From the NCBI RefSeq assembly GCF_026914185.1, contig NC_070568.1, forward strand, positions 4,732,001 through 4,796,000: a DNA stretch of 64,000 nt, read 5' to 3'. The notes under the pieces were generated by a model, which did not search any database, was not told the DNA's origin, and was given only the letters and a program-made list of their open reading frames with translations. Shown here piece by piece: positions 23,501 through 35,409 of the stretch; position 1 is the first letter of the stretch, and each line of letters begins with the position of its first letter. Origin of the DNA: Puccinia triticina. Taxonomy: Eukaryota; Basidiomycota; Pucciniomycetes; Pucciniales; Pucciniaceae. The translations under genes were made by a program, and so were the position numbers.

Positions 23501-24613
23501 TTACAAACTTTTCTTTCCAATAAAGTGTCACTACAAAATATTTAATGAGAAACTTTGTTAGTAAATCTTTTTAACATTGATAAAGAAGTGGTCCACCTAT
23601 TTCGTCTTCCCCCATAGCATATCTTGAAATGGTGTTTCTTATATTTGATATCAATTCCTGACTCTTGATTCCAGGCATGAATCTCTCTACAAATCATCAA
23701 TTCCTCTTGTCAATATTCATGAAAAAATGATTACAGGTTGAATAAGATCAAAGTTGGCTTGCCTATTTCCTGTGTTGTGCCCATTAATTCATTCACTATG
23801 GCACAAATTATAGCAAATCTCAATCTTTTGTTCTTTATTCCATCGAGAAATTTCACTGCAAAGAATAATTTCTTGGATTCAACCTTCAGGGAACATCACA
23901 GAATTTGAAATGGAATGAGGAAGATAATCATTCCTCAATTGATTGAAAATTTTTTGACTTACATGATTCTCTTATGTGTCTAATATTGGCCCAAGTGTGC
24001 ATAGCATTGTACTCTGCCACAGCTTTTTGTTCAGAAGGTCCACAATTTTCAGTGCCAAGCTGTTTTTTTGCATATGGATGGGAAGAGAAGAAATACCTTT
24101 ATCTTCTTCAGAGATTTTTTCAGCTTTCAAATCCTCTTTGAAAGAAACCATGAGGGGGGTGCTTAGTACCTTTTTTAAAAATGGTGATGGATGGGTGGGT
24201 GATTCACGTATTCCTTCTGGACTTGTGGTCTCCTTTTTAACTTGGATCTGATTGGAAGCTTTTCCAGTCTGATTTTCAATTTCACTGGGGAGATGCAATT
24301 CCACGTTATTGCGGATATCAGATGAATCAATCACTGTATTTGCAGTGTCTGTGTGGCCTGAGGACTGCATTCCAGAAAAAACTAGTTTTTTTGTTGTTGG
24401 AGATATTTGAAAATGTTAGTCTAGCCACAAGTTTATGAAGTTGCTGAAAGATTGAAAGCAGCCCCACTGGCCAGCCCCCGGCTTAAATTGCATACCATGT
24501 TCAAATGAAGATCCTGAATCACGACCAGAAAATGCAGGTAAGCTTTGAATTGCTGGCAAGCAGCATAAAGCTGTAATTATGATATTTTTTTGTAATTGGG
24601 AGAAACCAGGCAT
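20599..24613 (-). CDS. Secreted protein, 868 aa, nine exons, no known domain
   Basis: Minus-strand exons: 24613-24496, 24357-24097, 24013-23963, 23855-23735, 22975-22797, 22718-22626, 22557-22351, 22277-21525 and 21422-20599. Phases close at every junction and the total is exactly 869 codons. The N-terminus (MPGFSQLQKNIIITALCCL, then PAIQSLPA) is a signal peptide. Residues 40-130 are polar and disordered; the rest is a helix-rich body with many Leu/Ile/Lys/Glu residues. No transmembrane segment follows the signal peptide and no catalytic motif is evident. Codons are AT-rich, matching surrounding intergenic DNA more than the housekeeping genes. Intron 4 (22976-23734) is 759 bp while the others are 68-138 bp, so it probably hosts an insertion. 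A secreted, lineage-specific protein like this is a candidate effector by inference only. Confidence 0.78.
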
Positions 24614-26431
24614 TCCGACTGATGATGAGAAATACTGGAAAAACAAAAGCTTGGAAATAGATATTTTGGTTAGGTGAAAATATGGAAGCTTTTGATGAAC
24701 AGAGAATTTCAATCCATGTGTATTTCCTTTTTATATAGACTCATCCATTCTGAATCTGTCTACAGACTGAAGAATCAATCAACCTACATACATAGCTACA
24801 CAGCTTGAGGGAAGTATGAATGAAGCAAAACTTAAATATAGGGTGAAAACCTGTCACAGAAAATGCCTGGTGCGGCTAGTTCAAAGAAACATTACCTGGG
24901 CCCTCATCTTTGGACTGTGAATTTGTTTCAACAAGGCAAGTGTTGCAAAGGCAGTACATAGAAGTATGTAAGAGCAACACCACAAACATTACAATAAATG
25001 TATTGCATTGGGCAATACTGTGTATTGTATTTTTTTCCAATCCCCAGCAAAAGCAGTATTATTTATTGTATCAAAAACCCAATACAATACAGTTGTATTG
25101 TATTAAAAAAATTTACACATCTAGTTCTGGGTGACATGGACAAAACCAAACCCAGTTATACTCACACTATTAGATTGTATTGGCTCCCTACTACACACTT
25201 CTTTGATATGTATGGATTGTATTGATATACAAATACTATCAGGCACAAAAACTGATCCAACAGCAAGAACTACCAATCAGTTTATTGGATTTGTTGCATG
25301 GTTGGTAAGAGAAACTGCATTGGTTCCAGCTTTAGCATATATTCAGCTCATACAATTAACTCAATCCAAGTACTCAAAAGCACTTGGTCTGAGTTAATTG
25401 GACAAAAATTCTTCCCAGATTAGGATTTGGATTGAGTAGGAGTCAAGTAGTCCGTTTCTGATCCTGGATTTCTGGAAGTAAGCATTATTTTGTTTTGTTT
25501 TTAGCAACTCTGCTGATGCTACATCAGCAAATAATGTAAAAAAAGTTGTGAATTTTACATTAAATTTCATTCAGGTCAGCAAGTCGCCAGCAGAAACAGT
25601 TCTATGTGATGCACTAAACATTAGTGAAATCAGCCAAGTGAGCCATCAGCAGAGCTGCTAAAAATTCAGATGTGTGTTGTGAAGTGTCCTATTGCATGCA
25701 TTCTTAGACTCATTCATATCAAGCACTGCCCCCCAATCAAAATATTCAGGGACTGGAACCAACTAAGAAGACTCCCTATGGAGAAAGTTTCATATGTGTG
25801 CTCCAGAACCAATATTTTGGCATTTCAGATGGGGACGGAAATGAAACAACAGGAAGGCTGCCCAATTTAATGTTAACGGTCTAAGGCCTGAGTACAGAGT
25901 TGGCAGAACACACTGGAAAAGAAGGGTCAGCTTCCAAGCACTACAGTTGCAGTAGTCATCCATTGGGTCAAACAGGCAGTCCAAAGTTGACAACCAGACG
26001 TGGGCCCAACCTGAGAGTCTGATGTAGGCCCAAAACTCACCTTGACCACATTTTTGGGGTCTTTGGAGGTTGTACATTCCAAATCTATGTGGGCTTGGTG
26101 ATTGCTCCAGCCAAAAAAGGGTTTCATTCTTTTCCTCAATTAGGACCCAGGCATATATACATACTGTAAGCCCATAGATAGGGACTTGTACATATTTTAT
26201 GGGGTTGTGAAATTTTCTTTAGAAGCATGTTGACTCTCAATGCTGCATTCCAAGGGATTCATTGGTGCCTAACCACCCATGTCCCCTGCAGGGTCCCTAA
26301 AATTTTCCAAAACAAAAAAATTGGGGCCCCAAGCTGGGACCAGATGACTCCCACTACTGTATGTACCCAAAAAATGCAGCAAAGATTAGGCCCTCATTTG
26401 GCAGAAAGAAACTTACAGGGTGCACATATTA
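24614..26431. other. Intergenic, AT-rich, no gene seen
   Basis: Words built from ATTGTATTG and CAATACAATAC recur between about 24995 and 25230, and the same words return at 35625-35945. Short open frames on both strands (for example the minus-strand frame at 25790-26077) show no recognisable protein content and are probably transposon debris. Confidence 0.45.
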
Positions 26432-26610
26432 GCCCGGTTCACATTGGATTTTTAAGGCCATTTTTATCCATTTTATCATTAAAATTTATCATTTCCTTCA
26501 AGTTGGTCAGATTCTTCTGAAACCACTTTTTCTGATGATTGAAAAATTTGTCAAAATTTTATGATAAAATCAGATAAAAATAGGTTTAAAGTTGCCATCG
26601 TGAACCAGGC
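26432..26610. mobile_element. Tc1/mariner-type MITE, 179 bp
   Basis: Left end GCCCGGTTCACATTGG and right end (inverted) GCCTGGTTCACGATGG, flanked by TA on both sides (26430-26431 and 26611-26612). The inner halves also pair loosely (ATTTTTATC and ATTTTATCAT words), so most of the element folds back. TA duplication suggests a Stowaway-like origin. No coding capacity. Confidence 0.7.
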
Positions 26611-26794
26611 TATTTATCAGATTTAGTGGAGATTTGGTGGCTTGCCTTTTCTTGCCCCTCTGAACCAAAGACATCAGAAAAAGGAGAGTTGCTCCTCCAC
26701 CCCCAAAATATACACCCATTTTTGTACGCCAAAGGAATATGTACGATTCAATATCCAATGAAAAGTGCTTATCAAGAGAATATTATATTAGAGC

Positions 26795-27205
26795 AATTTT
26801 GTGTGAGTGTGTGTGTGTGTGTTATTTAGTATGTAAATATGTTGGGTGTATGTAGAATGGAGAGAAAGCCAGAACATAAATAAGATAAAACCAAAAAGGA
26901 ATGAAAGCAAGAGTCTATGGGTGAGAAAGAGACACACACACACAGGGAGAGAGAGAGAGAGGAAACAATAAAAAAGGAGGGATATATGGGGCCGAGAGGG
27001 AAACGCGAACGGGTTGTACATCGCAAACCGTACAAATACATACACACCAGGGTTTTCAAGTATATATAGACAACAAAAGCAAACCACTAACCAACCAACC
27101 AAAAGAGAGAATGAATGACTAAAAAAGATATGTATGAGATCAACAAACACCACCAAAAAACCGATAATTATGTGTAAAGTAGGGAGAGACAGAGAGAGAG
27201 GGATG
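26795..27205. repeat. Cluster of simple sequence repeats
   Basis: A GT run (about 26802-26822), an ACAC run (about 26932-26945) and several GAGA runs (about 26945-26965 and 27185-27203) lie just beyond the stop of the RasGEF gene. They are probably within its 3' untranslated or terminator region. Confidence 0.7.
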
Positions 27206-27212
27206 AAGTCGG

Positions 27213-30200
27213 TTAAGGTTCACAAGTCTTAGAGAGAAGTCTGAGTTGTTCGGAGCTCAGACACTTGATTTTGAGGCAAGTGAGGAACCATTTCGAGTCG
27301 GTTTCGAAGGTGTAATTGCGGATAGAACGGGTCTGAAACTCGCGAATTTTGAGGATGATTTTGGCGTAGGTCCGGAGCTTGTGGATGTTCACCAAGGGGT
27401 AGTAGCCAGGCTCTTCAGAATGGTCTTCGTCGTCCTCCTTCTGGGCAGGTGGAGCGCCGATCGCCGGCAGTGTGGGTAGGTTCTCAAACACTTTCGGGTT
27501 CGATAGCTTCTTCAACTTGCCCGTATTCGGCTCAATTTCCACCGGCATGCTCGGGTCAGTCGGGTCTAAGTATGTCGGCAACTCATCATTCACCGTCAGA
27601 TCTCGCAAGTAAAGACCTGCAAAACAAACCCGTTTTTATTTATCTATTATTAGCGATTTCCTATTCATTTCTAGTTGAGTAGCAATCGAAAGTTGACTCA
27701 CCCAGGAATGGAATACACGCGTTGTTTGAGTTCGAGACCCGACTATAATTGTGACTGGTGCGGACGTTTGAGCTTGCAGGGGCCTCAGAAGGATGATGGA
27801 GGAAGTGCGCCGAGCCAGCACCTGAGTGATTGCCAGCAGGATTGACGGGGAGATTACCGCTGTTGTTATTTGATGCCGAAGTGGCGGTTTGGGCAGGGGT
27901 GCTGGGCGAGTCGTTGATCAGACTGTCTTGGACGTTCCGTAAAGACTTGAAGTTCGAGAGGTGCGACGTGAACTCCTTCAGGTCTCGGAACATTCGCGAC
28001 TCCCATATCCCTAGCTTCGACCATGTTTTCTTTAGCCTCTCTACATACGGCGTCTGTAGGCCGTGGATGATTTGCGTCAGGGTTTGGAAGTTATTCTGTC
28101 GATAACATTTCTAAGAAGAAGAATAAAGTACGTGCGGTTTGATTTGAAGTTAGAGATCAGAGAGCAAGAGATTTTGATCGTCAAGAAAAGAGAAACTTAC
28201 AAATGCCAATCTGATGAATTTGCCCAAGAGAGCGACACGTTCGTCGAGATTTAAAGTGAGAACCAACTCGGAAGCGACCCAATTGCAAGTCAAGTTAAAC
28301 CTCATAATGAGGGCATTGATTTCGGTTCCGTCAAGTTTTTGAACAGGAGCGCCAACGGAGCGGTTTGAAGGAGAGTTAGAGGCATGATTTGAATTGGGTT
28401 GGATCCTGCCTTTGATCCGCATCTTTTCCTTGGCTCTTTGCTTCATGAAAGTCTCCCAACACGTCACCGCATCCTCTCCAGAGACGCCCTTCTTCTTCCG
28501 CGACCCTCTCTGGCCGGCCCCGCCACTGAGATTGGCCTGGTGGTGAGAATAGCTTCTGTCTTCTTGCCATTTGCTTAATAAGAGTTCTTGCCAGGTGATG
28601 TTCCTTAAAAGATCTCGCTCGATTAAACAGAACTGCTGGGCAAGGATTTCCGTCCGGCAGTCTAACAGGAATGAGCGATGGACTGGTGGTAGAGGCAAAC
28701 TGTGGATGATTGCCGGTTTCCCAGCCATCGAATTATATGGGGGCGGGGGCGGGGTCGGTAATGCCGGGATTGGCCTACTACTGGTTCCTTTCTGCTTGAG
28801 TTGGCCACTCGACCTTGCTGGGTTGTTGGTAGCTGAGAACAACTTGTGTAGCGAGCCTTTGCGAGTCATCACTTGCTGACTGCGTACAGCCAACCTCCTC
28901 CCATTTCCTCTGAGGGTTTTAGTATGGTCATCCGAGTGGTCATTTGTCACTCCAATATCGTCTAGCGATAAGCCCTTCGAATGTGCTGTAAAGAATTTGA
29001 TCCCAGGCTTGGAAGCCATATGTTTGGGAGTGATCACAACGGGTAGTTTGGGTGAAGCCAGACTTGTTTCCGTTACATCTGCCGAGGGTGCCTTGGAAAA
29101 TTCAGGGGTTCCTGATATGATCAGGGAGGGGCTAGTTGCTATGATGGGTTGAGTATCTGGTTCATCTTCATCTCCTTCAGCTATTGGCGAATCCAATCCG
29201 GAGCGTTCGGGCAAAATACTCATTGATTTCCTAGCAGGTTCACATTCTTCATATTGTGCGACTTTATCTTTAGTAGCGTCATCTTCTCCATCTTCCTCTT
29301 CCTCCTGGTCATCATCTTCATCTTGCTCGTCCTCATCCTCATCCTCCTCGTCACCATTATTGGCGTCCATCGCATCCTCGTCACTCTCGTCTGATGCATC
29401 TTCCCCTTCGGCAGATTCGGAGCATGTTTCGAGTTCATCAGCGTCGTCAGTCTGAGAATTGTAGCTATAACGATCGGCGGAGGTAGAATGAGAGAAAGTT
29501 CTGGTTCGTCGAGAGGCTTCCATGGACTTGATCATCTGCAACTCTACCTTCCGAGCCTTCTCCTTTTCTCGATCAGCATCGATGACTCCCTCCAGCCGAC
29601 GTAAAGCTGCTTCGACGTCTCCCGGCTCATCATCATCACTTTCAAGCCCATCGGCGACAAAGTTCGCAACCACTCCCGGTGTCCCGTTGTCAGATCCACT
29701 CTGTTCGGTTAAACTGGATTCTTGAGTGGATGGAGCAAGAGAAGATGTAGCACTGTTCGGAATAGATGATCGGTGCGAGAGTTTGCTACGTCTAAACATC
29801 GATGCTGCGATCGAGGGGACCCGTCTAGTGCCTATCGACGAACTCGTCTCAGTTGACATCCTTTTCGAGCGATCGTCATTTCTCAATAAACCACCTTTCA
29901 AATTGAACAGCGATTTCCGACCAAAAGCAATGGCCTGCTTCAAGTCAACTGCACCAGGTAACCGTCGAAGTTTTTGTGTGCCTACTGGAGAGTCTTCATC
30001 GCTGTCAAACAGATCGAGGTCGTCTAATTGGACGCTCGTCGGTCGTCCGCTGAGGTCCCGCTCGCCATTTGGGGAAGAAATGCTGATCGAAAAAGGGTTC
30101 AATCGCGGGCTTTCCTCTGAGTGTCTGATGAATGAGTTTGAATGCTCTGGTACTGTGCCAGAATACGATTCATCCATCGAGGCCCGCATAAGGACCGGAC

Positions 30201-33200
30201 ACATATCCTTGTTTGTGAACTTTTTCCTCAACTGCTTCTTCAGAAGGTCCATCCCTCCACCGGCAAGAGCGAGACGATGGGCTTCGGATTTGATGGTCTC
30301 GGTGCTCATTGATCCATGTAAAAGGTGTTCATCGCGAACGGGGGTAGATTTAGTAATCACATGCTGTTCTCCAGAAACATCTGTAGATACCTGAGCGTGG
30401 ACACAGAGAATTAACATGGTGCTCAATTTGGCGATCGATCAACTGGATTTTCACTTACCACGACGAGATCCCCAGCAGAAGTTTGAGTCTGAAGTTCTCC
30501 TTCAGATTCAGAAGGCATCGAGTGGGTTGTACAAGTGGTATTGGACAATGAGGATGATAACGACAGTTGGCTTTCGGAACAGTTGTCATATTGGACCACA
30601 GGTGAGGCCGACGACTGATCTACGTCCACCGCGCTTTCGGGTCCTACATTGGTGCTGGCGTTCCCTTCATCCTTCGAAGATTCGCCGGAATCTACTCCGG
30701 TAGGTTCTTTGGCAGGATTATCCTGGTAAGAACTGGTCGAGGAATCTTTCTGAATCTCGAAGAAGCTTAGGTATCTCTCCAACCCACCTTTGGCGCATAA
30801 GAGATCCCCAATCTCATTCTGTTGTTGATCATGCTGGGAGCCTGTTTCCCGAGATAGGGAAGAGGAAGACGAATCAGGTGCAGAAACGGCTCCACTATAA
30901 TGGCTGCTGGTGATCGCCGGGGTAGAGGCCAAATGAGGACCAGAACGATTATCGATCATCCGCTTGAATCGGCCAAACGTGCCCATCGTAGAGGTGAAAT
31001 AACGCTGGAAAGGATTGTGGTGTTGCGGAAAGCTTAAGCCACTTTGACTGAACGGGGCGGATGTGTGATGGGAAAGATTCATCCTGGGTTGGGCGCTGTT
31101 GTGTGACTTAGGTATGTCGGAGGTACTGTTGGGGGCTCTCATACGAGAAATCATGAGCTGACGCTGATGTTGCATTGGTAATGTACTGCTTGCTTGGTGG
31201 AGGGAGAAGCGCGATAGATCTGAGTCAACCTCCTTTGAAATAATCTGATGGCGAACACCATCTCGGGCTCGTCGAGTGTCAGATTCGAAGACTTGTTTAA
31301 GTTTCGAAACCAATTTCTCATCCGACTTGGATGAATCCACGTCGGTCGATGCTTGAGGAGCTTCCCCTTCTCGTAAAATTTCTGGTGCCCTGGTCGTGTC
31401 CTTCTCATTGCGAAAGGAAGAGAATTCGAGTGGAAAGAAGGAGCTCAATACGTGAATGATGTTAACCAAATATGAGGACAACTCACGTGATCATCCCCAC
31501 AAAGCCTTAGATCGCTTCGGGCAAAGTTGGCGGCGCGAACTTGAGCAAGAGTGTTGACGGAATGAGCCCTTCCGTGCCCGAGATCAGATTTAGGTAGGGC
31601 GCGTTGAAGATCAATGAGATCAGCGGTGTGAGATCTGCGATTGCGCCTGGCTGAAGTCTGGTCATTTAGTCTGCTTGGTTCCGTAAACAGGTCTCTGACG
31701 TCCACTTTGGGAAGTTTGCGATTGAGTTCCTTTGGCTTTTGGAGCGAATCAAGTTGATCGATGTGTTTGGTAGAATCAAATTCATCCCGAGCAACTACAT
31801 TAAACGACTGGTGATGGGTTAATTGAAGCTCTTTCAAAACTTTCCGTAGATTCTTTAAGATCTTCAAGTCGTCATCTCCACTGTAAGACGAAGGTGCTGC
31901 TGTGGGGGAATGGTGGTTAAATTTATCGCTATCGGAAGTAGGATGAGTATCGAGCCGACTGATGACCCGTTGAACCCGCTTGATTTTTTCGGTCAGATTT
32001 TCCAGCCAGTTGTGTAGTTCAGTTTGCAGAGAAATGTCGGCTAAGAAATCATCCTCAAAGTGATGAAGCAGCCAATGGCGAATCATCACAAAAGTTCGAA
32101 CTTTGGCCACCCTTCTGAGCGTTTCACTCTGGTGATCTATTGAGATCAGCCTGCCGTCGATTCCTAGAATGCCTTTCTCCAAGTTGGGATCAATCAAGAA
32201 ACTGTGCAAATTCCACTCGGGCAGAGTTTTGGCGTAACTGGGACTCCTGAACATGATAGACCATTCGAATCTGGAAGCAAGTAGTTGGGCCAGTTCCGAG
32301 GGTTTCATGATCGCCCGGTAAGTATAGAAAAATTCAACCAGGCCGAGGGAATCGATATGAGTCGTCAGTTCGGCAACCCAGCGTTCGATAGTGGCGGCCA
32401 TGAGGATCCGATCGTTCCCAAGTTTGGGGCTATGTTCCTCGCCAGGCAAGATGGGAGGAGGCCGATGAAACTCCTCTCGAGATCTTCGGTGATGATTATC
32501 ATCGTGAGGGTGACGTACATCCGTCAAGAGGTTGGGAGATGAGTTTGAAAGTGAGTCAGTGTTGGAGTGATGGCTGGCCGGAGTTCTTGCCGAGCGACTC
32601 CATCTTTTGGAATTGCTCGGACTGGATGGCGAGGCGAAAGCAAACGAATTTGAATTGAAGGCGTGCGTCAAACGGCCCGTAGAATGATCGATGCCGAGGT
32701 TGGAAGTGCTGGCGGAGGCGGGGTGATGAGGGTAATGGCGAGTTTCGACGGTAGCCGAAGCACGCTTGCGGGATGCTGGATACACGTTGGCTGCTGGTTG
32801 CTGGCGGGGGGCACTCGACGGACTCTCGGCCCAGATGACAAATCGTGGATCCTTATGAAAGGGCGGGTTGAGATTTGGACAAGGCCCAAGCAGATGGGAG
32901 GAGTTCAGAGAAGAGCTCATGGAAAGACCGAGATGTTGTGAGTGGGAGGGGTTCGAGGAAGTTTCGGATGGGGTAGATGAGCCGGTCAATTCGGGCGACA
33001 GAAATCGACGCATGAGATCGGCCGGGTCTCGGCGATGAGTGTGAATGAAAACATCAAAGATCCCGGGGTTCTGGAATCTCCGGGGACGAGCCGGTGGCGC
33101 GGAAGAGTGATGGCCGGACGGGCGCAGATTCTGAAGGTCGGGCGAGGGCAGGTTCTGATGGTCGGCTGGAGGTGAGGGTGGGTGGTCATCGGTGGGGGGG

Positions 33201-33478
33201 AGGGATGCGGCGAGCGAGTTGAACTCGGTGCTCGGCTTGGCAGTCCGGATGGATTCGTTTGAAGCGACGCCATGCATGGTTGGATGTGTGGAGGAGGGGC
33301 CGATGGGTTGAGCCGAATGATCGCTTTCATCTGAGTCGGGATGCTCGAGCTGGATGGTCTGAGACAGTCGCCACCGGGCAACTGGGACAATCGGCCCAAC
33401 GTGTGCTTCGACGGTCAGGGCTTGGTGACCGCAACCATGACATCCCCAAAAGGGGACAGCACCCTGGAAACCCCCCAT
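27213..33478 (-). CDS. Large RasGEF protein, LTE1-like layout (RasGEF-N and RasGEF)
   Basis: Exons on the minus strand: 33478-31487, about 31400-30459, 30390-28201, 28110-27702 and 27616-27213, roughly 1,980 aa. A RasGEF N-terminal domain lies near residues 350-500 (AATIERWVAELTTH, FEWSIMF, VRTFVMIRHWLLHHFEDDF). About 1,000 low-complexity Ser- and acidic-rich residues follow, including a long Asp/Glu run near 29260-29400. The C-terminal RasGEF domain begins LDCRTEILAQQFCLIE and has NLDERVALLGKFIRLA, NNFQTLTQIIHGLQTPYVERL, FKSLRN, ACIPFLGLYLRDLT and, near the end, a helical tail. It should activate a Ras-family GTPase by nucleotide exchange. The wide separation of the two domains is as in fungal Lte1 (mitotic exit); Cdc25-type exchange factors are the alternative. 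The chosen start ATG lies in a MITE end; an in-frame Met near 33275 or a missing upstream exon are alternatives. Confidence 0.85.
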
Positions 33479-33716
33479 GGAGCTGGGTAGCCAAAATTCT
33501 GATTCTGGCAGGATTCATACATCGGGGGGCACCGGGGAGTAGCCTTTTTCAGTGTGTATGCTACACCCCCCCCCCCCCCCCCGGGGAACCCCAGAACCCG
33601 GAGAAAAAGCTGGGTTCTGAGGGTAGTAGCAGTTTTAACCAACTTTTGGCGGAAATTTCATACATTTCTGCCATGTTTGATGCCCCTCTTGGGTTTCAAA
33701 GCCCATTCCTACCAGC
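33458..33716. mobile_element. Truncated MITE of the AGGACCC family at the RasGEF start
   Basis: The left end AGCACCCTGGAAACCCCC matches the terminus of the element at 58596-58953. The body aligns with that element in reverse orientation, including words TTCATACAT, GGCACCGGG, and TGCCATGTTTG followed by CTTGGGTTTC. Similarity stops near 33716 and no matching right end or target duplication is found, so it is truncated or interrupted. A C17 homopolymer sits at about 33565-33582. A second inverted pair (GGGGGTTGTA at about 33746 against TACAACCCCC at about 33917) may mark another small element inserted there. Confidence 0.65.
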
Positions 33717-34605
33717 TTCATGCCTGCTGTTTACACTGCGCAGGGGGTTGTATTGGTTGCAACCCCCCGCAGTAAGGTCAACCAGAGGCAAAGGAATATC
33801 CCTTAACACAAATCCCTTCCTTCTGAGGAGGCGCAAAGCGCCCCCAAAGGAGGGACTTGAATATATTGTCCCAAATCTTATGTGAGGGCAACCAGCCATT
33901 TGGCTGGGGAGGGCATTACAACCCCCAAATCACCCACTCTGATTCTGGTCACACCTCTCAGACCATTGAAAAGTAGTGTTTTTTTGGCATATGTAGGGCC
34001 CTCAAAGCTCCACATTTCCATAGCATTAGGAAACTGTATTAGGCATTGGAGCAATCCACCCAATGCAGACCCAGATAAAATTATGGATCAATCTGGTCCT
34101 CATAGCATAAATAGCATAAGGCATACATCATAAGCCATATTTACGTGCCGACAACTACAAATATGTACATATTTCATTAAAAATACAATTTGATACTTCA
34201 AGAGCCGCAGGACTCTCCCTGACCCAACAAGAGCAAGGGTCAGCAAAGTCTAATTTCCCAAACCTGTAAGTGCCCTTGCAAAAAAAGCTGCTGAGCAGGC
34301 TATTTATGGCCAAATTTCACCCCAAAAAATCCAGACAACTGTGCCAAAAGGCATTAGAGAGAGTAAATTTATTCATTTTTGATCTTGTGTTGAGTTTATT
34401 TTTTATCATTTCCCCGCCAAACTTTGGCTGTCCTCAGGCCAAGATGGTCCGCTTTGAGGTGGTGGTGTTGCAGAGCAATCCCACTGCAGCGGCGTATGAC
34501 TGACTCAGGACTAGAGATGGCCCCGACAAACCCCTCGCGGGTACCTGCTGTCCGCTGGTGGGTACCCACCCATGGTCGGTGGGTACCCGCCAGCGTGTGC
34601 GTGTT

Positions 34606-35310
34606 CGAACTTAACTAAGTCCCGCCTGAGGCTTCGCCGGAGGGACTTATGCCCTATCAGGAATTCTCGCGTGAGACTTTCAGATATTTGATCCGTGAAA
34701 ACGTTATATTCCTCGCCACTCCTGCAGATCTCATCCTCCGTTCTTGAAACCCATTTTTCCTGATGCGCCTCCTCATCCCCTTATTTGTTGTATTTTTACC
34801 ATTCTTTGTATCTTTGTTCATTTTTTTTTATAATTTTTTTTGTGAAATCTCGAATAAAAGGAAAATAACTATCATATCCCAGCATACCACCGGGATTTGT
34901 GAGCACAGACCAACTTATTACTTAGCGCCGAAAACACGACCGCTTCAAGGATTGATCAAGGCTAATGCACGTACGTGATATCACGTTGTATCAGATCTGC
35001 CAATCGCGCACGGGCTTTGTTGTTTAGTGATCCGCTCCGAACCTGGGGAATCATGTTTTGCAAAGTTTTCAAAAAATAAAAACAGCACGAAGATGAAGAG
35101 GAGATGGTCCCAAATTGTATCAGAAGAAAGAGACGATGTAGGCCTATCATGCATTAAATTTTTGAATTGCTAGCTAATCATCAAGGTTGAGTTCTGGGCA
35201 CTCAAAGTTGAGTACCACCAAAACTCAGAATACTGTCACGCGAGAATTCCTGATAGGGCGTAAGTCCCTCCGGCAAAGCCTCAGGCGGGGGAGGGACTTA
35301 GTTAAGTTCG
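34606..35310. mobile_element. Mutator-like (MULE) MITE, 705 bp, nested
   Basis: A terminal inverted repeat of about 70 bp starts CGAACTTAACTAAGTCCC and contains GAATTCTCGCGTGA at its inner end. The 9-bp word GTGCGTGTT flanks it exactly (34597-34605 and 35311-35319). Long inverted repeats with 9-bp duplications are the mark of Mutator-like elements. It inserted into the hAT-like element after that was in place. No open frame of note. Confidence 0.9.
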
Positions 35311-35409
35311 GTGCGTGTTCGGGTGCGGATGCTGGATTTCTGGGAGAAATCAAGCGGGTACCCGGGTATTCTAGCGGGTACCTGCTCTTGTGGCGGCTGC
35401 CATGACGAC

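Noticed and set aside
23071..23523. 150-aa plus-strand frame in intron 4 of the 868-aa secreted protein
   Set aside because: No recognisable domain, no promoter or intron signals; more likely inserted transposon sequence. Noted only as the cause of the large intron.
29726..30394. 222-aa plus-strand frame opposite the RasGEF gene
   Set aside because: Antisense to a well-supported exon; composition mirrors the Ser-rich coding strand and no domain is visible.
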